From: Tardiphaga sp052076105
Lineage (GTDB): Bacteria; Pseudomonadota; Alphaproteobacteria; Rhizobiales; Xanthobacteraceae
Assembly (NCBI RefSeq): GCF_052076105.1
Contig: NZ_CP197245.1
Location: 2,046,001 to 2,110,000, forward strand
DNA: 64,000 bases
Reading direction: 5' to 3'
Position 1 is the stretch's first letter. The number at the start of each line of letters is the position of its first letter. The notes under the pieces were generated by a model. That model was given only the letters and a program-made list of their open reading frames with translations. It ran no database searches and was not told the DNA's origin. The position numbers and the translations under genes are program-made. Shown piece by piece: positions 35,133 through 43,920 of this stretch.

Positions 35133-35516
35133 ATGCCGGTCGATCCCGAAGCGCCTCACCTTCCGCGCTCGGCCGCCATCGAAGCCTACGGCAAGGGCGG
35201 CTTCCACTTCGACACCATGTCGCATCAGGGCTCGCTGCTGTGCCTGCCCGATGCGGTCTGGGCCTGGCCGGTCACCAAGGCCAGCGAGATCGATCGGCAT
35301 TCGCTGCGGCGCGTGTTCGAAGGCGCTGCAGGCATCGATACGCTGATCATCGGCACCGGCAACGAGGTCTGGATCGTGCCGAACGATCTGCGCAACGCCC
35401 TGCGCAATCTGCATGTGGTCATCGATGCGATGCAGACCGGTCCGGCGATCCGCACCTATAACGTCATGATGGGCGAACGCCGCCGCGTTGCCGCCGCATT
35501 GATCGCAGTGCCATGA
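35133..35516 (+). CDS. Mth938-like (DUF498) domain protein
   Basis: 127 residues of the Mth938/NDUFAF3-like fold: FDTMSHQGSLLCLPD (about 28-42), IDTLIIGTGNEVWIVPNDL (about 67-85), and IRTYNVMMGERRRVAAALIAV at the C-terminus. Human NDUFAF3 of this family helps assemble respiratory complex I. The gene directly follows secF and precedes an NDUFAF6-like gene, so two complex I assembly-factor homologues stand together. ATG 35133 is chosen because it follows the secF stop with no overlap; the frame is open further upstream within secF. Confidence 0.85.
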   Translation: MPVDPEAPHLPRSAAIEAYGKGGFHFDTMSHQGSLLCLPDAVWAWPVTKASEIDRHSLRRVFEGAAGIDTLIIGTGNEVWIVPNDLRNALRNLHVVIDAMQTGPAIRTYNVMMGERRRVAAALIAVP

Positions 35517-35540
35517 GTATCTGGCCATGAGTGCCGTCCT

Positions 35541-36383
35541 GTGAGCGCCGATCAGGCCTCCGCCGCGTTTTGTGCGGATCTGGTGCGCAGCCACGACTTC
35601 GACCGCTACGCGGCGACCTTGTTCGTACCCGCCGACAAGCGTCGCGCGCTGCTGGCGCTCTATGCGTTCAATACGGAAATCTCGCGCGTCCGCGAGCTTG
35701 TGAAGCAGCCATTGCCCGGCGAGATCCGGCTGCAATGGTGGACCGACATGCTGGCGGGCGTCGGTCATGGCGACGTCGAACAGAACCCCGTTGCGGCCGA
35801 ATTGCTGCTGGCGATCCGCACGCATGATCTTCCCGTCGACAGGCTGTCCAAGCTGATCGATGTGCATATCTTCGATCTCTACAACGATCCGATGCCGGAT
35901 CTCGCACTGCTCGAGAGCCATTTTCGCGATACGCTCGGAACATTGTTGTTCTCGTCGGCAAAGATCCTTGGCGACGGGTCTGAGGCCAGCACGCATGTCG
36001 CCGAACATGCCGGGCTGGCCCAGGGCGTCGCGCGGATCGTGGCCCGTCTGCCCTATGACACGATGCGGCGGCAATTGTTCGTTCCACAGGACATGCTGCT
36101 GCAAAACGGCAGTAGCGCTGATCAGGTATTTGCCGGCAAGATGACGCCAGGCATCCGCGCAACGCTGGATCGGCTGATATCGGGCGCGCAGGAACAGCTC
36201 GCGACTGCGGAAGGGATGCTTGCGGATGTGTCCCCGGCTGCGCGCGGGGCGTTCCTGCCGATGGCGCTGGTGAAACATGATCTAGAGCAGATGGCGCGGC
36301 CGGATCACGATCCGTTCGAGCTTTATGTGAGATCGCGGCTACGGACGTTGTGGACGCTGTGGCGCGCGTCGCGATCAGTGTGA
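35541..36383 (+). CDS. Squalene/phytoene synthase family protein, NDUFAF6-like
   Basis: 280 residues starting with GTG at 35541. The all-helical trans-isoprenyl synthase fold is recognisable (FVPADKRRALLALYAFNTEISRVRELV at about 28-54; RLQWWTDML at about 63; GLAQGVARIVARLPYDTMRRQLFVP at about 154-178). However, the paired Asp-rich DxxxD motifs needed for prenyl diphosphate condensation are not present. This is characteristic of the NDUFAF6 branch, which assists mitochondrial complex I assembly. It lies 24 bases after the Mth938/NDUFAF3-like gene. I therefore favour a complex I assembly role over terpenoid synthesis. Confidence 0.75.
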   Translation: MSADQASAAFCADLVRSHDFDRYAATLFVPADKRRALLALYAFNTEISRVRELVKQPLPGEIRLQWWTDMLAGVGHGDVEQNPVAAELLLAIRTHDLPVDRLSKLIDVHIFDLYNDPMPDLALLESHFRDTLGTLLFSSAKILGDGSEASTHVAEHAGLAQGVARIVARLPYDTMRRQLFVPQDMLLQNGSSADQVFAGKMTPGIRATLDRLISGAQEQLATAEGMLADVSPAARGAFLPMALVKHDLEQMARPDHDPFELYVRSRLRTLWTLWRASRSV

Positions 36384-37478
36384 CGTCAATTTCTGGTCTG
36401 TCGTCTCGAAGTTGAAACGATCGCGCAGGTTCTTCCGGGACTCCAGAATGCCTTTCAAGAATGCGCGGTCCGCGTCGCTGGTCATCAGCGGCTCCAGCAG
36501 ATCGACCTGGTTCATGGCGACGAGCTGCAGTACCTCGGTGCGAATGCGGCCTGAGGCGTCGCGGGGCAGGGCTGTGACGACCTGCAGGTGCTCAGGTGGC
36601 TTTGCAGCCTTTGCTGCAGCCAGTGCACCCTGCAGCTTCGTTTCCAGCGCAACGTCATCGGCCTCGACGAATGCATAGAGCCCGACGCCAGTGCGCCGGT
36701 CGGCGAAGGCGACGATAGATGCGTCGCGCACCGCCGGGTTCTGCTTGATGATTTCGAGGAGTGGCGGCGCATCATTGACGAGGCGTTTGCCGCCGCCTTC
36801 GCGGTCGGTGAAATTGAAGATGCCGCGGGTGATGGCGCGATAGACTTTCTTGCCGGTCATCAGCCAGATCCGCGCCGGCAGCGACTTCTTCGACAGGATC
36901 TGCTTTTCCTTCGGCGTGAGCAGCTCCGGCGCGTAAGTGCGCTTGTGCTTCAGGAGATGACGCAGGTCTTCATAGGCCGCGATGCGAAACAACTGGCTGT
37001 GGGACTTGAAGCAGACTGCGAGCTGGAAGTCGGTGACGTAAGCCAGCCCGTCGCTGCCGCGCAGCCAGTTCTGTTCCTTGGCGAGATCGTTATGGCACAC
37101 GCCCATGCGATGCAGCTTGCGCAGGGCCAGCTTCGCCGACTTGAAATAGCGCGCGTCGCCGTGCGGTTTGGCGAGATGCAGTGCGACGCCATCGATGAAG
37201 CCGCGCACCAGTGCACGGTCGCCGGCCCAGAGCAATTCAGGTCCGACCCGCAGATCGCGCGCCAGCATCAGTGCGCGGCGCTCCCGGGTGAACAGATGCA
37301 GCGCCAGCGGATACGACCACCACGGCACCTGATCGAGTCGCCGCAGCACTGCATCGACTTCTCCCGATGACGTGCGGTAGCGACCGCGTTCGACAGTCGA
37401 GAACACGTCGCGTTTCAGCAACACGCCTTCGGTCCAGGTCTTGGACAGCGCAGCGGCGTCCTGTGGCGGCAAACTCAT
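36375..37478 (-). CDS. Kinase-like protein fused to an AMP-binding C-terminal-like domain
   Basis: 367 residues. The N-terminal half (about 20-215) resembles a small protein/LPS-kinase fold: catalytic loop HNDLAKEQN (His129, Asp131, Asn137) and metal motif DFQ (Asp150). The C-terminal half (about 245-345) resembles the C-terminal subdomain of acyl-CoA synthetases (VRDASIVAFADRRTGVGLYAFVEAD, LPRDASGRIRTEVLQLV), including the A-S-G-R-I-R-T-E motif that in those enzymes carries the lysine; here no Lys follows Gly at the usual place. An AMP-binding large domain is absent. It overlaps the end of the NDUFAF6-like gene on the other strand by nine bases. Function unknown. Confidence 0.7.
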   Translation of the reverse strand: MSLPPQDAAALSKTWTEGVLLKRDVFSTVERGRYRTSSGEVDAVLRRLDQVPWWSYPLALHLFTRERRALMLARDLRVGPELLWAGDRALVRGFIDGVALHLAKPHGDARYFKSAKLALRKLHRMGVCHNDLAKEQNWLRGSDGLAYVTDFQLAVCFKSHSQLFRIAAYEDLRHLLKHKRTYAPELLTPKEKQILSKKSLPARIWLMTGKKVYRAITRGIFNFTDREGGGKRLVNDAPPLLEIIKQNPAVRDASIVAFADRRTGVGLYAFVEADDVALETKLQGALAAAKAAKPPEHLQVVTALPRDASGRIRTEVLQLVAMNQVDLLEPLMTSDADRAFLKGILESRKNLRDRFNFETTDQKLTSH

Positions 37479-37508
37479 CGCACAATCCTGAAAATCAAAG
37501 TGCCGGCG

Positions 37509-38942
37509 TCATGCCGCAGTCGCAACGGGCAGGCTGGCGGCAATCCAGCCGTCCATATCAGCCAGCGCCCGCACGCTCATTGCCTGCTTCTTGGCAACGG
37601 TCTTCTCATTGCCGCGCAGCCGCGAACCATCGGGTTTTTTGGTCGGCGCTTGAGCCAGTGGCGGGAACAGTCCGAAATTAATGTTCATCGGCTGGAACGA
37701 GCGCGGGCCGGCGTCGACGGTCTCTATATGGCCTCCGGTGATATGGCCGAGCAACGAGCCTAGCGCCGTCGTTACGGGCGGCGGCGGCAGCGACTGCCTC
37801 TTGGCATCTGCTGCCGCATAGAGCCCGGCGATCAGGCCAACGCTGGCCGACTCCACATAGCCTTCGCAGCCGGTCATCTGGCCAGCGAAGCGCAGGCGCG
37901 GCTGCGCCTTGAGGCGAAGTTGCTCGTCGAGCAGCTTTGGCGAGTTGAGGAACGTATTGCGATGCAGGCCGCCGAGGCGGGCGAATTCGGCATTCTGCAG
38001 ACCCGGGATCATCCGCAATACCTGCTGCTGCGGGCCGTATTTCAGTTTCGTCTGGAAGCCGACGATGTTGTAGAGCGTGCCGAGCTTGTTGTCCTGGCGC
38101 AGCTGCACGATGGCGTAGGGCTTGACGAGAGGATCCCTGGGATTGGTGAGACCGACCGGCTTCATGGGTCCATGGCGCAGCGTCTCGCGGCCGCGCTCGG
38201 CCATCACTTCAATGGGCAGGCAGCCATCGAAATAGGGCGTGTTGGTTTCCCACTCCTTGAAGTCGGTCTTCTCGCCCGCCAGCAGCGCGTCAATGAAGGC
38301 GTCATACTGTTCGTGGGTCATCGGGCAGTTGATGTAGTCGGCGCCGTTGCCGCCCGGTCCAACCTTGTCGTAACGTGACTGGAACCAGGCGATCTCCATG
38401 TCGATCGAGTCTTTATGCACGATCGGCGCGATGGCATCGAAGAAGGCCAGCGCGTTCTCGTCGGTCAGCCCACGGATGCCGTCCGCGAGCGCTGCGGAGG
38501 TCAATGGCCCCGTCGCAACGATGACGTTGCGCCAGTCGGCAGGCGGCAGGCCTGCGACTTCGGCGCGGTCGATGGTGATGAGAGGGTGATCGTTCAGCGC
38601 CTTCGTCACGGCATCGGAAAAGCCGTCGCGATCCACGGCCAGCGCGCCACCGGCGGGCACCTGGTTGGCATCGGCGCAGCGCATGATCAGCGAGCCCAGC
38701 TTGCGCATCTCGGCGTGGAGCAGGCCGACAGCGTTGTTGAGCGCATCGTCAGAACGGAAGGAATTGGAGCAGACCAGTTCGGCGAGGCCATCGGTGCGAT
38801 GGGCGTCGGTCATCCGGTGCGGCCGCATCTCGTGCAGGATCACGGGAATGCCGGCATTGGCGACCTGCCAGGCGGCTTCCGAGCCGGCGAGGCCCGCGCC
38901 GATCACATGGACGCAGTCGTCTGGGTTTGGGGCTGTTGTCAT
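37509..38942 (-). CDS. trmFO: tRNA (uracil-54-C5)-methyltransferase, folate/FAD-dependent
   Basis: 477 residues. It has the FAD-binding start VHVIGAGLAGSEAAWQVA (about 11-28), the TrmFO motif ELVCSNSFRSDD (about 55-66), GGALAVDRDGFS (about 97), and YINCPMTHEQYDAF (about 200). The enzyme makes ribothymidine-54 in tRNA using methylenetetrahydrofolate. The kinase-like gene lies 30 bases downstream on the same strand, so the two may be co-transcribed. Confidence 0.95.
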   Translation of the reverse strand: MTTAPNPDDCVHVIGAGLAGSEAAWQVANAGIPVILHEMRPHRMTDAHRTDGLAELVCSNSFRSDDALNNAVGLLHAEMRKLGSLIMRCADANQVPAGGALAVDRDGFSDAVTKALNDHPLITIDRAEVAGLPPADWRNVIVATGPLTSAALADGIRGLTDENALAFFDAIAPIVHKDSIDMEIAWFQSRYDKVGPGGNGADYINCPMTHEQYDAFIDALLAGEKTDFKEWETNTPYFDGCLPIEVMAERGRETLRHGPMKPVGLTNPRDPLVKPYAIVQLRQDNKLGTLYNIVGFQTKLKYGPQQQVLRMIPGLQNAEFARLGGLHRNTFLNSPKLLDEQLRLKAQPRLRFAGQMTGCEGYVESASVGLIAGLYAAADAKRQSLPPPPVTTALGSLLGHITGGHIETVDAGPRSFQPMNINFGLFPPLAQAPTKKPDGSRLRGNEKTVAKKQAMSVRALADMDGWIAASLPVATAA

Positions 38943-39074
38943 GGCCCCGCATGTAGCGCGTTTCGGCGCGAAGTGGAATTCGCTTCGCGGAAATTCGGTC
39001 GTTTAGCCAAAGCTTTGAAGATGCTTTGGTTTGAATGCATGTGGGTCTGAAGATGGTATCTTCAGGGAACCACG

Positions 39075-39101
39075 ATTGCGCCCGCGCGAGGCGGGCGCAA
39101 T
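39075..39101 (-). terminator. Terminator downstream of DUF1127 gene
   Basis: An eleven-base perfect stem ATTGCGCCCGC / GCGGGCGCAAT with a five-base loop, 42 bases after the DUF1127 stop. A second hairpin (CAGGAC...GTCCTG) lies at 39115-39137. Confidence 0.6.
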
Positions 39102-39142
39102 CCGTGAAACGTCAGGCAGGACAGACAGACCGTCCTGACGGA

Positions 39143-39295
39143 TCAGCCGTTGTAGGCGCCAGAAGCAACACGCGGAATGTCCGAACGGTCGAGACCGATG
39201 TCGGAAAGCTCGCGATCGCTGAGCTGGGAGAGTTCGGCAACGTTGCGCTGATAGTCGCGGAACGCTTGGATCATGCGGATGAATGAAAGCAGCAT
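39143..39295 (-). CDS. DUF1127 small protein
   Basis: 50 residues of the DUF1127 (YjiS-like) family: an amphipathic helix FIRMIQAFRDYQRNVAELSQLSDRELSDIGLDRSDI. These Arg-rich small proteins are common in alphaproteobacteria; in Agrobacterium and Rhodobacter some affect phosphate or carbon metabolism and RNA turnover. ATG 39295 has a GAAGGAG ribosome site upstream, whereas the longer open frame does not. It is followed by a strong terminator. Confidence 0.88.
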   Translation of the reverse strand: MLLSFIRMIQAFRDYQRNVAELSQLSDRELSDIGLDRSDIPRVASGAYNG

Positions 39296-40040
39296 TTTGG
39301 TTTCTCCTTCGGCAGACGATTCATCTCTTGTGAGGTGCCTCGCTGTTGAAGTGAATATAGATGACGATATCGCAGTGCAGCAGTGGAGATGTTGCGATGC
39401 AGCTACTCGGACATCGCATAGCTCGCGCAAGGAATGATTAACCTCTTGGCGATGAGAGGCGATTTTACAGGCAGGGTGCGTATTTGGGCACCTTCAGGGC
39501 CGACTGAAGGCATTAATTAGTCAGTTAAATCATGCGTTTGAAGGCGGTCTAAAGCTCAAACGGATGCCAGAAGCGGAACAGGCTCAATAAGCCCTTTCTA
39601 GCCCCAATCGGCCAGCTTTGTGGGCGGCTCCTCGCAAGTTCCTGTCTGGCTCCGCTATGCGTGATTCGCATATGAGCATTAGGAGTGAATTTTAAATCAT
39701 CCTTACGCGAGGCTTACGAGGCGACTTTTCTCTAAACCGCATGCGTGAAGGCAAATACATATGCAACTCGAGGTCCTGCCGAAACGCGATTGCTGTTAGC
39801 CTTCGGAGGCACATCAAAAGGCCGATGGCGCGGCGTCAGTGAACTCGCGCGAATTACATTTGCGTAAGTTTGTTGCTCTCGATTTCTGAAGTGTCAAAAA
39901 GCTGAGCGTTCTTGGTGGCGATAACAACCGCCTCACATTCAATTCACTGCGGCTGTTATTTCCTGGATCGCAGCCGGACGTATCAATTCCTTCCACAGAA
40001 TCCGGCAATGGCGTCGGTTCTGTTGCGAAGGACAAACAAG
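39296..40040 (+). other. Gene-poor stretch of about 745 bases
   Basis: It contains the DUF1127 promoter region (read leftward) and the leader of the small secreted protein at 40041. The short open frames here show no family features or ribosome sites. The middle (39500-39900) is AT-richer than the surrounding DNA. A small RNA is possible, but I see no clear terminator-promoter pair. Confidence 0.4.
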
Positions 40041-40301
40041 ATGATCACAAGATTACTGGGAGCGGCCGCCATGGCTGCTGTTGTGTTCGCTGCGGTGCCG
40101 GCTTCGGCCGCCCGTATGGAAGGCTGTAGCGGCAGCAACCTGCTGAAAGCTGAAACCGCTGTCGAAGCGTTGCCGGACGGCGATGCGAAGTGGGTTGCGT
40201 TCAAGGAGATGACAGATGCGCAGACCGCGTTGCTCGACAACAAGATGCGCGTGTGTGCGGTCCATCTGACCAAGGCTATGCATGTCGGCATGACGAAGTA
40301 A
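40041..40301 (+). CDS. Small secreted protein
   Basis: 86 residues with a clear Sec signal peptide (about 1-23, MITRLLGAAAMAAVVFAAVPASA) and a mature part of about 63 residues containing two Cys (CSGSN and MRVCAV), perhaps disulfide-bonded in the periplasm. ATG 40041 follows GAAGGACAAACAAG, giving a reasonable ribosome site. I recognise no named family, although similar small periplasmic proteins are common in Bradyrhizobium relatives. It is convergent with the transglycosylase gene. Confidence 0.7.
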   Translation: MITRLLGAAAMAAVVFAAVPASAARMEGCSGSNLLKAETAVEALPDGDAKWVAFKEMTDAQTALLDNKMRVCAVHLTKAMHVGMTK

Positions 40302-40360
40302 GATCACGGGAGGGGCCGCTTGCTGAGGAGCGGACGGCCCTTCCATTATCCCATAAGAGC

Positions 40361-41173
40361 TTATGGTTCTTTGGCGAGCTGACTGGCGAAATAGGCGATG
40401 GTCTTCGAATAGACCTCGCTCTTGTTCCACTGCTGAATGACCGCGAAATTCGCAGTCCCCGGCGCAAAATCCTGATCGCGCTTCCAGCCATGGCTGGCGA
40501 GGTAGTTTGCCGTCGAGGCCAGCACGTCGGGCGCGCTGCGTAGCAGGTCGCGATGGCCATTGCCGTCGAAGTCGACAGCGAATTTCAGGTAGGACGATGG
40601 CATGAATTGCGTCTGGCCGATTTCGCCGGCCCAGGCGCCATGCATCTCGGCTGGCGCGAGGTCGCCGCGATCGACAATGCGCAGGGCGTCGAGCAATTCA
40701 CCGCGAAACATCTCGGCGCGTCGGCAATCATAGGCGAGTGACGCAATCGCCCGGATGGTCGGGAATTTGCCGATGTTCACGCCATAGTCGGTCTCCAGTC
40801 CCCAGATCGCCACCAGCACCGGACCGGGCACACCATATTGCTGTTCGATGCGTCCGAGCACCGAGCCGTAACGCTTCAGCATGTCGCTGCCGCGACGCAG
40901 CCGTGGCGGCACCATGCGCCCGGAAAATTCCTCGAAACTTTGCTTGAAGACCTGCTGACCGCGGTCGCGCGACAGCACGCTGTTATCGAGGGTGACGCCG
41001 GACAGCGCTGCATCGACGGTCTTCTGCGAAATGCCCTTGCCGACAGCTTCCGTCTTGAAGGTGGCGAGCCAGCTATCGAAACTGCCGGTGCCGCAGGTCG
41101 GCGCAGCAAGGGCTGGAGCCAGTGGCGAGATCAGATATGTACCGAGCAGGAGTGTGCGAAGCAGGGCGTGCAT
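40361..41173 (-). CDS. Lytic murein transglycosylase (MltB family)
   Basis: 270 residues with a signal peptide (about 1-24) and the GH103/MltB-type lysozyme-like fold. Key stretches are VLVAIWGLETDYGVNIGKFP with the catalytic Glu (about 128), and GEIGQTQFMPSSYLKFAVDFDGNGHRD (about 183-209). It cleaves glycan strands to form anhydro-muropeptides, which NagZ and partners recycle. ATG 41173 is preferred because the signal peptide begins there; an in-frame upstream start at 41278 adds a non-signal leader. Confidence 0.9.
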   Translation of the reverse strand: MHALLRTLLLGTYLISPLAPALAAPTCGTGSFDSWLATFKTEAVGKGISQKTVDAALSGVTLDNSVLSRDRGQQVFKQSFEEFSGRMVPPRLRRGSDMLKRYGSVLGRIEQQYGVPGPVLVAIWGLETDYGVNIGKFPTIRAIASLAYDCRRAEMFRGELLDALRIVDRGDLAPAEMHGAWAGEIGQTQFMPSSYLKFAVDFDGNGHRDLLRSAPDVLASTANYLASHGWKRDQDFAPGTANFAVIQQWNKSEVYSKTIAYFASQLAKEP

Positions 41174-41776
41174 GGTCTCAAGGCTCTCATTACGGTCATG
41201 ACATGATGTCGCGACGATATTGCGCGACGAGCCTTCCGGCGAACCACGGCCAAAACAAGGCTGCAGCAGTGATATCAAAACAGCCCGCCGATTTCTCGGA
41301 CAATTCTGCGAGAGGCCGGCGACCGAGTAAAATCACGTCAGTGTATCTGCGTTATTCGTCACTACTCCATTGAAGCAGTACGACCGGGAAATCGGCTGTT
41401 GCGCAGGGATGAGACTTCCAGTCCGGCGCGGCGTGGTCAGCACGTTGGAAGTGATTCCGCGCTCATCCGGTGGCGTCGTGGCTCATGCTTCGGTGAAAAT
41501 GTCGTCCTACATTCACAGCGCTGCAATGCAGCGGCCGGGCTTTCGCCTCAATTCAGTCGGACCTTGCTACCGACGTCAAACGGTCTGTCGATGACTTTTC
41601 CAACCGGCTTGGACGGTTGGTTTGGGCAGTCGGCTTGGAGCAACTCTTCCCGCAGTCTATCGCGTCGCATTGGCAAGCGAGTGGTGGGCGGATACAAGTA
41701 CGAACCGGCTGGTGCTGCCGGAACCAAAGACGGCACGAATTCTTCAATCTGTCACGAAAGCTATTGGGAGCGACAT
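41174..41776 (+). other. Non-coding or decayed stretch, about 600 bases
   Basis: The open frame running through 41399-41776 into the DUF3597 gene has no protein-like features. The stretch separates divergent genes and probably holds their promoters. I see nothing further in it. Confidence 0.4.
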
Positions 41777-42151
41777 ATGAGCATTTTCGGAAAGATCATG
41801 GGCGCGATTTTTGGCACCAGCGCCAGTGCAGCATCCCCTGATGCCGCGCCGGCCGCCGGTGGTTCGGCTCCAGCAGGCGCCGCGCCGATGGACAGTGTTG
41901 ACGTTGCTGCGATCCTCGACAAGGCCGTGGCAGCCAAAGGCGAGAAGCTGGAATGGAAGACCTCGATTGTCGATCTGATGAAGGCGCTCGACATCGACTC
42001 CAGTCTGACGGCCCGCAAGGATCTTGCCAAGGAGCTCGGTTACACCGGTGACACCGGCGATTCGGCCAGCATGAACATCTGGCTGCACAAGCAGATGATG
42101 ACCAAGCTCGCCGCTAATGGCGGCAAGCTGCCGGCCGACATCAAGCACTAA
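41777..42151 (+). CDS. DUF3597 (LysM-like fold) protein
   Basis: 124 residues: the N-terminus MSIFGKIMGAIFGTSAS is followed by an Ala/Pro-rich linker and a C-terminal globular domain (about 38-122: VDVAAILDKAVAAKGEKLEWKTSIVDLMKALDIDSSLTARKDLAKELGY). This is the DUF3597 family found in many proteobacteria, without known function. GGGAG lies eight bases before ATG 41777. A terminator follows. Confidence 0.88.
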   Translation: MSIFGKIMGAIFGTSASAASPDAAPAAGGSAPAGAAPMDSVDVAAILDKAVAAKGEKLEWKTSIVDLMKALDIDSSLTARKDLAKELGYTGDTGDSASMNIWLHKQMMTKLAANGGKLPADIKH

Positions 42152-42174
42152 ACTTTCCGTTTGGGACGGAGTTG

Positions 42175-42201
42175 AAGGCCCGCGCTCGCGCGGGCCTTTT
42201 T
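42175..42201 (+). terminator. Terminator after DUF3597 gene
   Basis: AAGGCCCGCG / CGCGGGCCTT stem with a CTCG-like loop, then TTT; a canonical Rho-independent terminator. Confidence 0.85.
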
Positions 42202-42269
42202 GCTGTGGTATACCAGCACACATAAATACAAGACCAAAAAACAAGACAAAACATACGAGGAGAAACACC

Positions 42270-43064
42270 ATGGACCCCATCAACCGCAGAACGATTCTGA
42301 CCACCGGTGCCGTTGCCCTGGCTGGCAGCGCATTGGCGGGCGAGGCGGCGCAGGCACAACAGGCCGGTCCCAAGGCCATATTCCCGGTCGCGGCGGTGAC
42401 GATCCCCATCGTCGGCGAGACCGACGTGTTTCCGGTGCGCCGCATCTATTGCATCGGCCGCAACTACGCAGCGCATTCCCGCGAGATGGGATCGGATCCG
42501 ACGCGCGAGCCGCCGTTCTTCTTCCAGAAGCCGACCGACGCGATCCAGAACGTCAAGATCGGTGAGGTCGCCGATCACCCGTATCCGTCGCTGACCAAGA
42601 ACTATCATTACGAGGTCGAACTCGTCGCCGCGCTGAAATCCGGCGGCACCAATATCCCCGTCGATAAGGCGCTCGACCATGTCTATGGCTATGCTGTCGG
42701 ACTCGACATGACGCGCCGCGACTTGCAGCGCGCCATGGGCGACGAGAAGAAACCATGGGAGATCGGCAAGAGTTTTGACCACGCCGCAGTCATCGGCCCG
42801 ATCCATCCGGTTTCCAAGACCGGCCACATGACCAAGGGTCCGATCTCGCTCGCGGTGAATGGCACCGTGAAACAGACCTCCGATCTCGACAAGATGATCT
42901 GGAGCGTCGCCGAGCAGATATCGAAACTCTCGGACGCCTTCGAGCTGAAGGCCGGCGACATCATCTATTCCGGTACGCCGGAAAATGTCGGCCCGGTCGT
43001 CAAGGGTGACGTACTGCTGTGCAAGCTGCAGGGCTTGCCGGACATGTCGATCAAGATCGTTTGA
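42270..43064 (+). CDS. Fumarylacetoacetate hydrolase family protein with twin-arginine-like signal
   Basis: 264 residues. The N-terminus MDPINRRTILTTGAVALAGSALAGEAAQAQ has the R-R-x-I-L pattern, a hydrophobic core and an A-x-A site of a Tat signal. The rest is the FAH/isomerase fold: IYCIGRNYAAHSREMG (about 59), the metal ligands Glu-x-Glu in YEVELV and Asp in YGYAVGLDMTRRDLQ, and SGTPENVGPV near the end. Family members hydrolyse or decarboxylate acylpyruvates and related diketo acids, normally in the cytosol. Export to the periplasm is unusual. GAGGAGA lies eight bases upstream of the ATG. It could use the TatABC system encoded in this window. Confidence 0.85.
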   Translation: MDPINRRTILTTGAVALAGSALAGEAAQAQQAGPKAIFPVAAVTIPIVGETDVFPVRRIYCIGRNYAAHSREMGSDPTREPPFFFQKPTDAIQNVKIGEVADHPYPSLTKNYHYEVELVAALKSGGTNIPVDKALDHVYGYAVGLDMTRRDLQRAMGDEKKPWEIGKSFDHAAVIGPIHPVSKTGHMTKGPISLAVNGTVKQTSDLDKMIWSVAEQISKLSDAFELKAGDIIYSGTPENVGPVVKGDVLLCKLQGLPDMSIKIV

Positions 43065-43721
43065 GAGCGATTGTTTCCGCGCAGGCGCTGTCGTCCGATG
43101 TGAATGTCAAACAGCCACTGCTCTTCAGACATGCGTCATCGCCCCCATTGTTTGCGGCGCGGGGGCGCCGTCGTCTCTTGCATTCCCACCCTCTGTTGAG
43201 AGGGCGTGCGGAACGCCAGGTGCCCGTTGCACCCTTGGGCCTGATGCGAATGCGGTCGTCCGCAGTTTAGAGTGCATCAGGACTTTCGGAGGCGCAGGGC
43301 AAGGAAGTGCCCAGCGTTCCGCCTGCGGTGTTTTTTCGGTTGCTTGCGCGTTGCCATGGCGAACGATCCGATCACCAAAATTACAGTCCCAAGGCGAATG
43401 GGACAGGGTGCCTCAAGCGAGTAGGCCGGACGCGTCTTGATTTGGTCGTCCGTCACACTGTCCAGGAGTCTTTCCATCCGAAGGCCGGCCGTCTCCTTGC
43501 CAGTGGCAGTGCTGGCGCAGATCCGTCCTGCCCGAAGACAGACGTCACCCATGAACCGCGTGACGCCGCATCTCCGGCGTCCACCGCATCCCACCCCGCG
43601 AACGTGACGATCGCGATCGCCCCTCTCGGTGGGGGCAGGACGGAAGGGAATATAAACCTGATGGGGATGTTGTCAACGAGAGATAGGAAAAAATATTTAG
43701 GCGACTGCACCGCCCCACATT
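43065..43721 (+). other. Gene-poor stretch, possibly decayed sequence
   Basis: About 650 bases without a supported gene. Several overlapping open frames (for example 43307-43843 on the plus strand) have biased, Arg/Ser/Pro-rich composition and no domain features, and look accidental. The DNA contains several short inverted repeats and probably represents eroded intergenic DNA leading into the repeat element at 43722. Confidence 0.4.
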
Positions 43722-43846
43722 CGTCATTCCGGGGCGGCTGCGCGCCTTCGCGCAGGCGAACCCGGAATCTTGACGTGTTCAGCGCAAAACACTTCGGGAT
43801 TCCGGGTTCGCACCCGGCAAGTGCCGGCCGCGCCCCGGAATGACGA
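43722..43846. repeat. Palindromic intergenic repeat (CGTCATTCCGGGGCG type)
   Basis: The ends are exact inverted repeats: CGTCATTCCGGGGCG at 43722 and CGCCCCGGAATGACG ending at about 43845. Nested copies of 'acccggaatc' and 'gattccgggttcgc' lie between them. Elements of this sequence type are abundant between genes in Bradyrhizobium and Rhodopseudomonas genomes. A partial further copy (GTCCCGGAGTGACG) lies near 43890. The function is unknown; such elements can form RNA hairpins. Confidence 0.8.
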
Positions 43847-43920
43847 GCGTGGGTCAGGTCCGCACGTCAGTAGCTTCGCCGCCTTCGTGCGTCCCGGAGT
43901 GACGTTGGCGGGATAACTGT

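Noticed and set aside
39814..40035. 73-codon minus-strand frame before the small secreted protein
   Set aside because: No ribosome site or family; it lies in the leader of the gene at 40041.
43307..43843. Plus-strand frame of 178 codons in the gap after the FAH gene
   Set aside because: Runs through an intergenic palindromic repeat, has skewed composition and no recognizable family.
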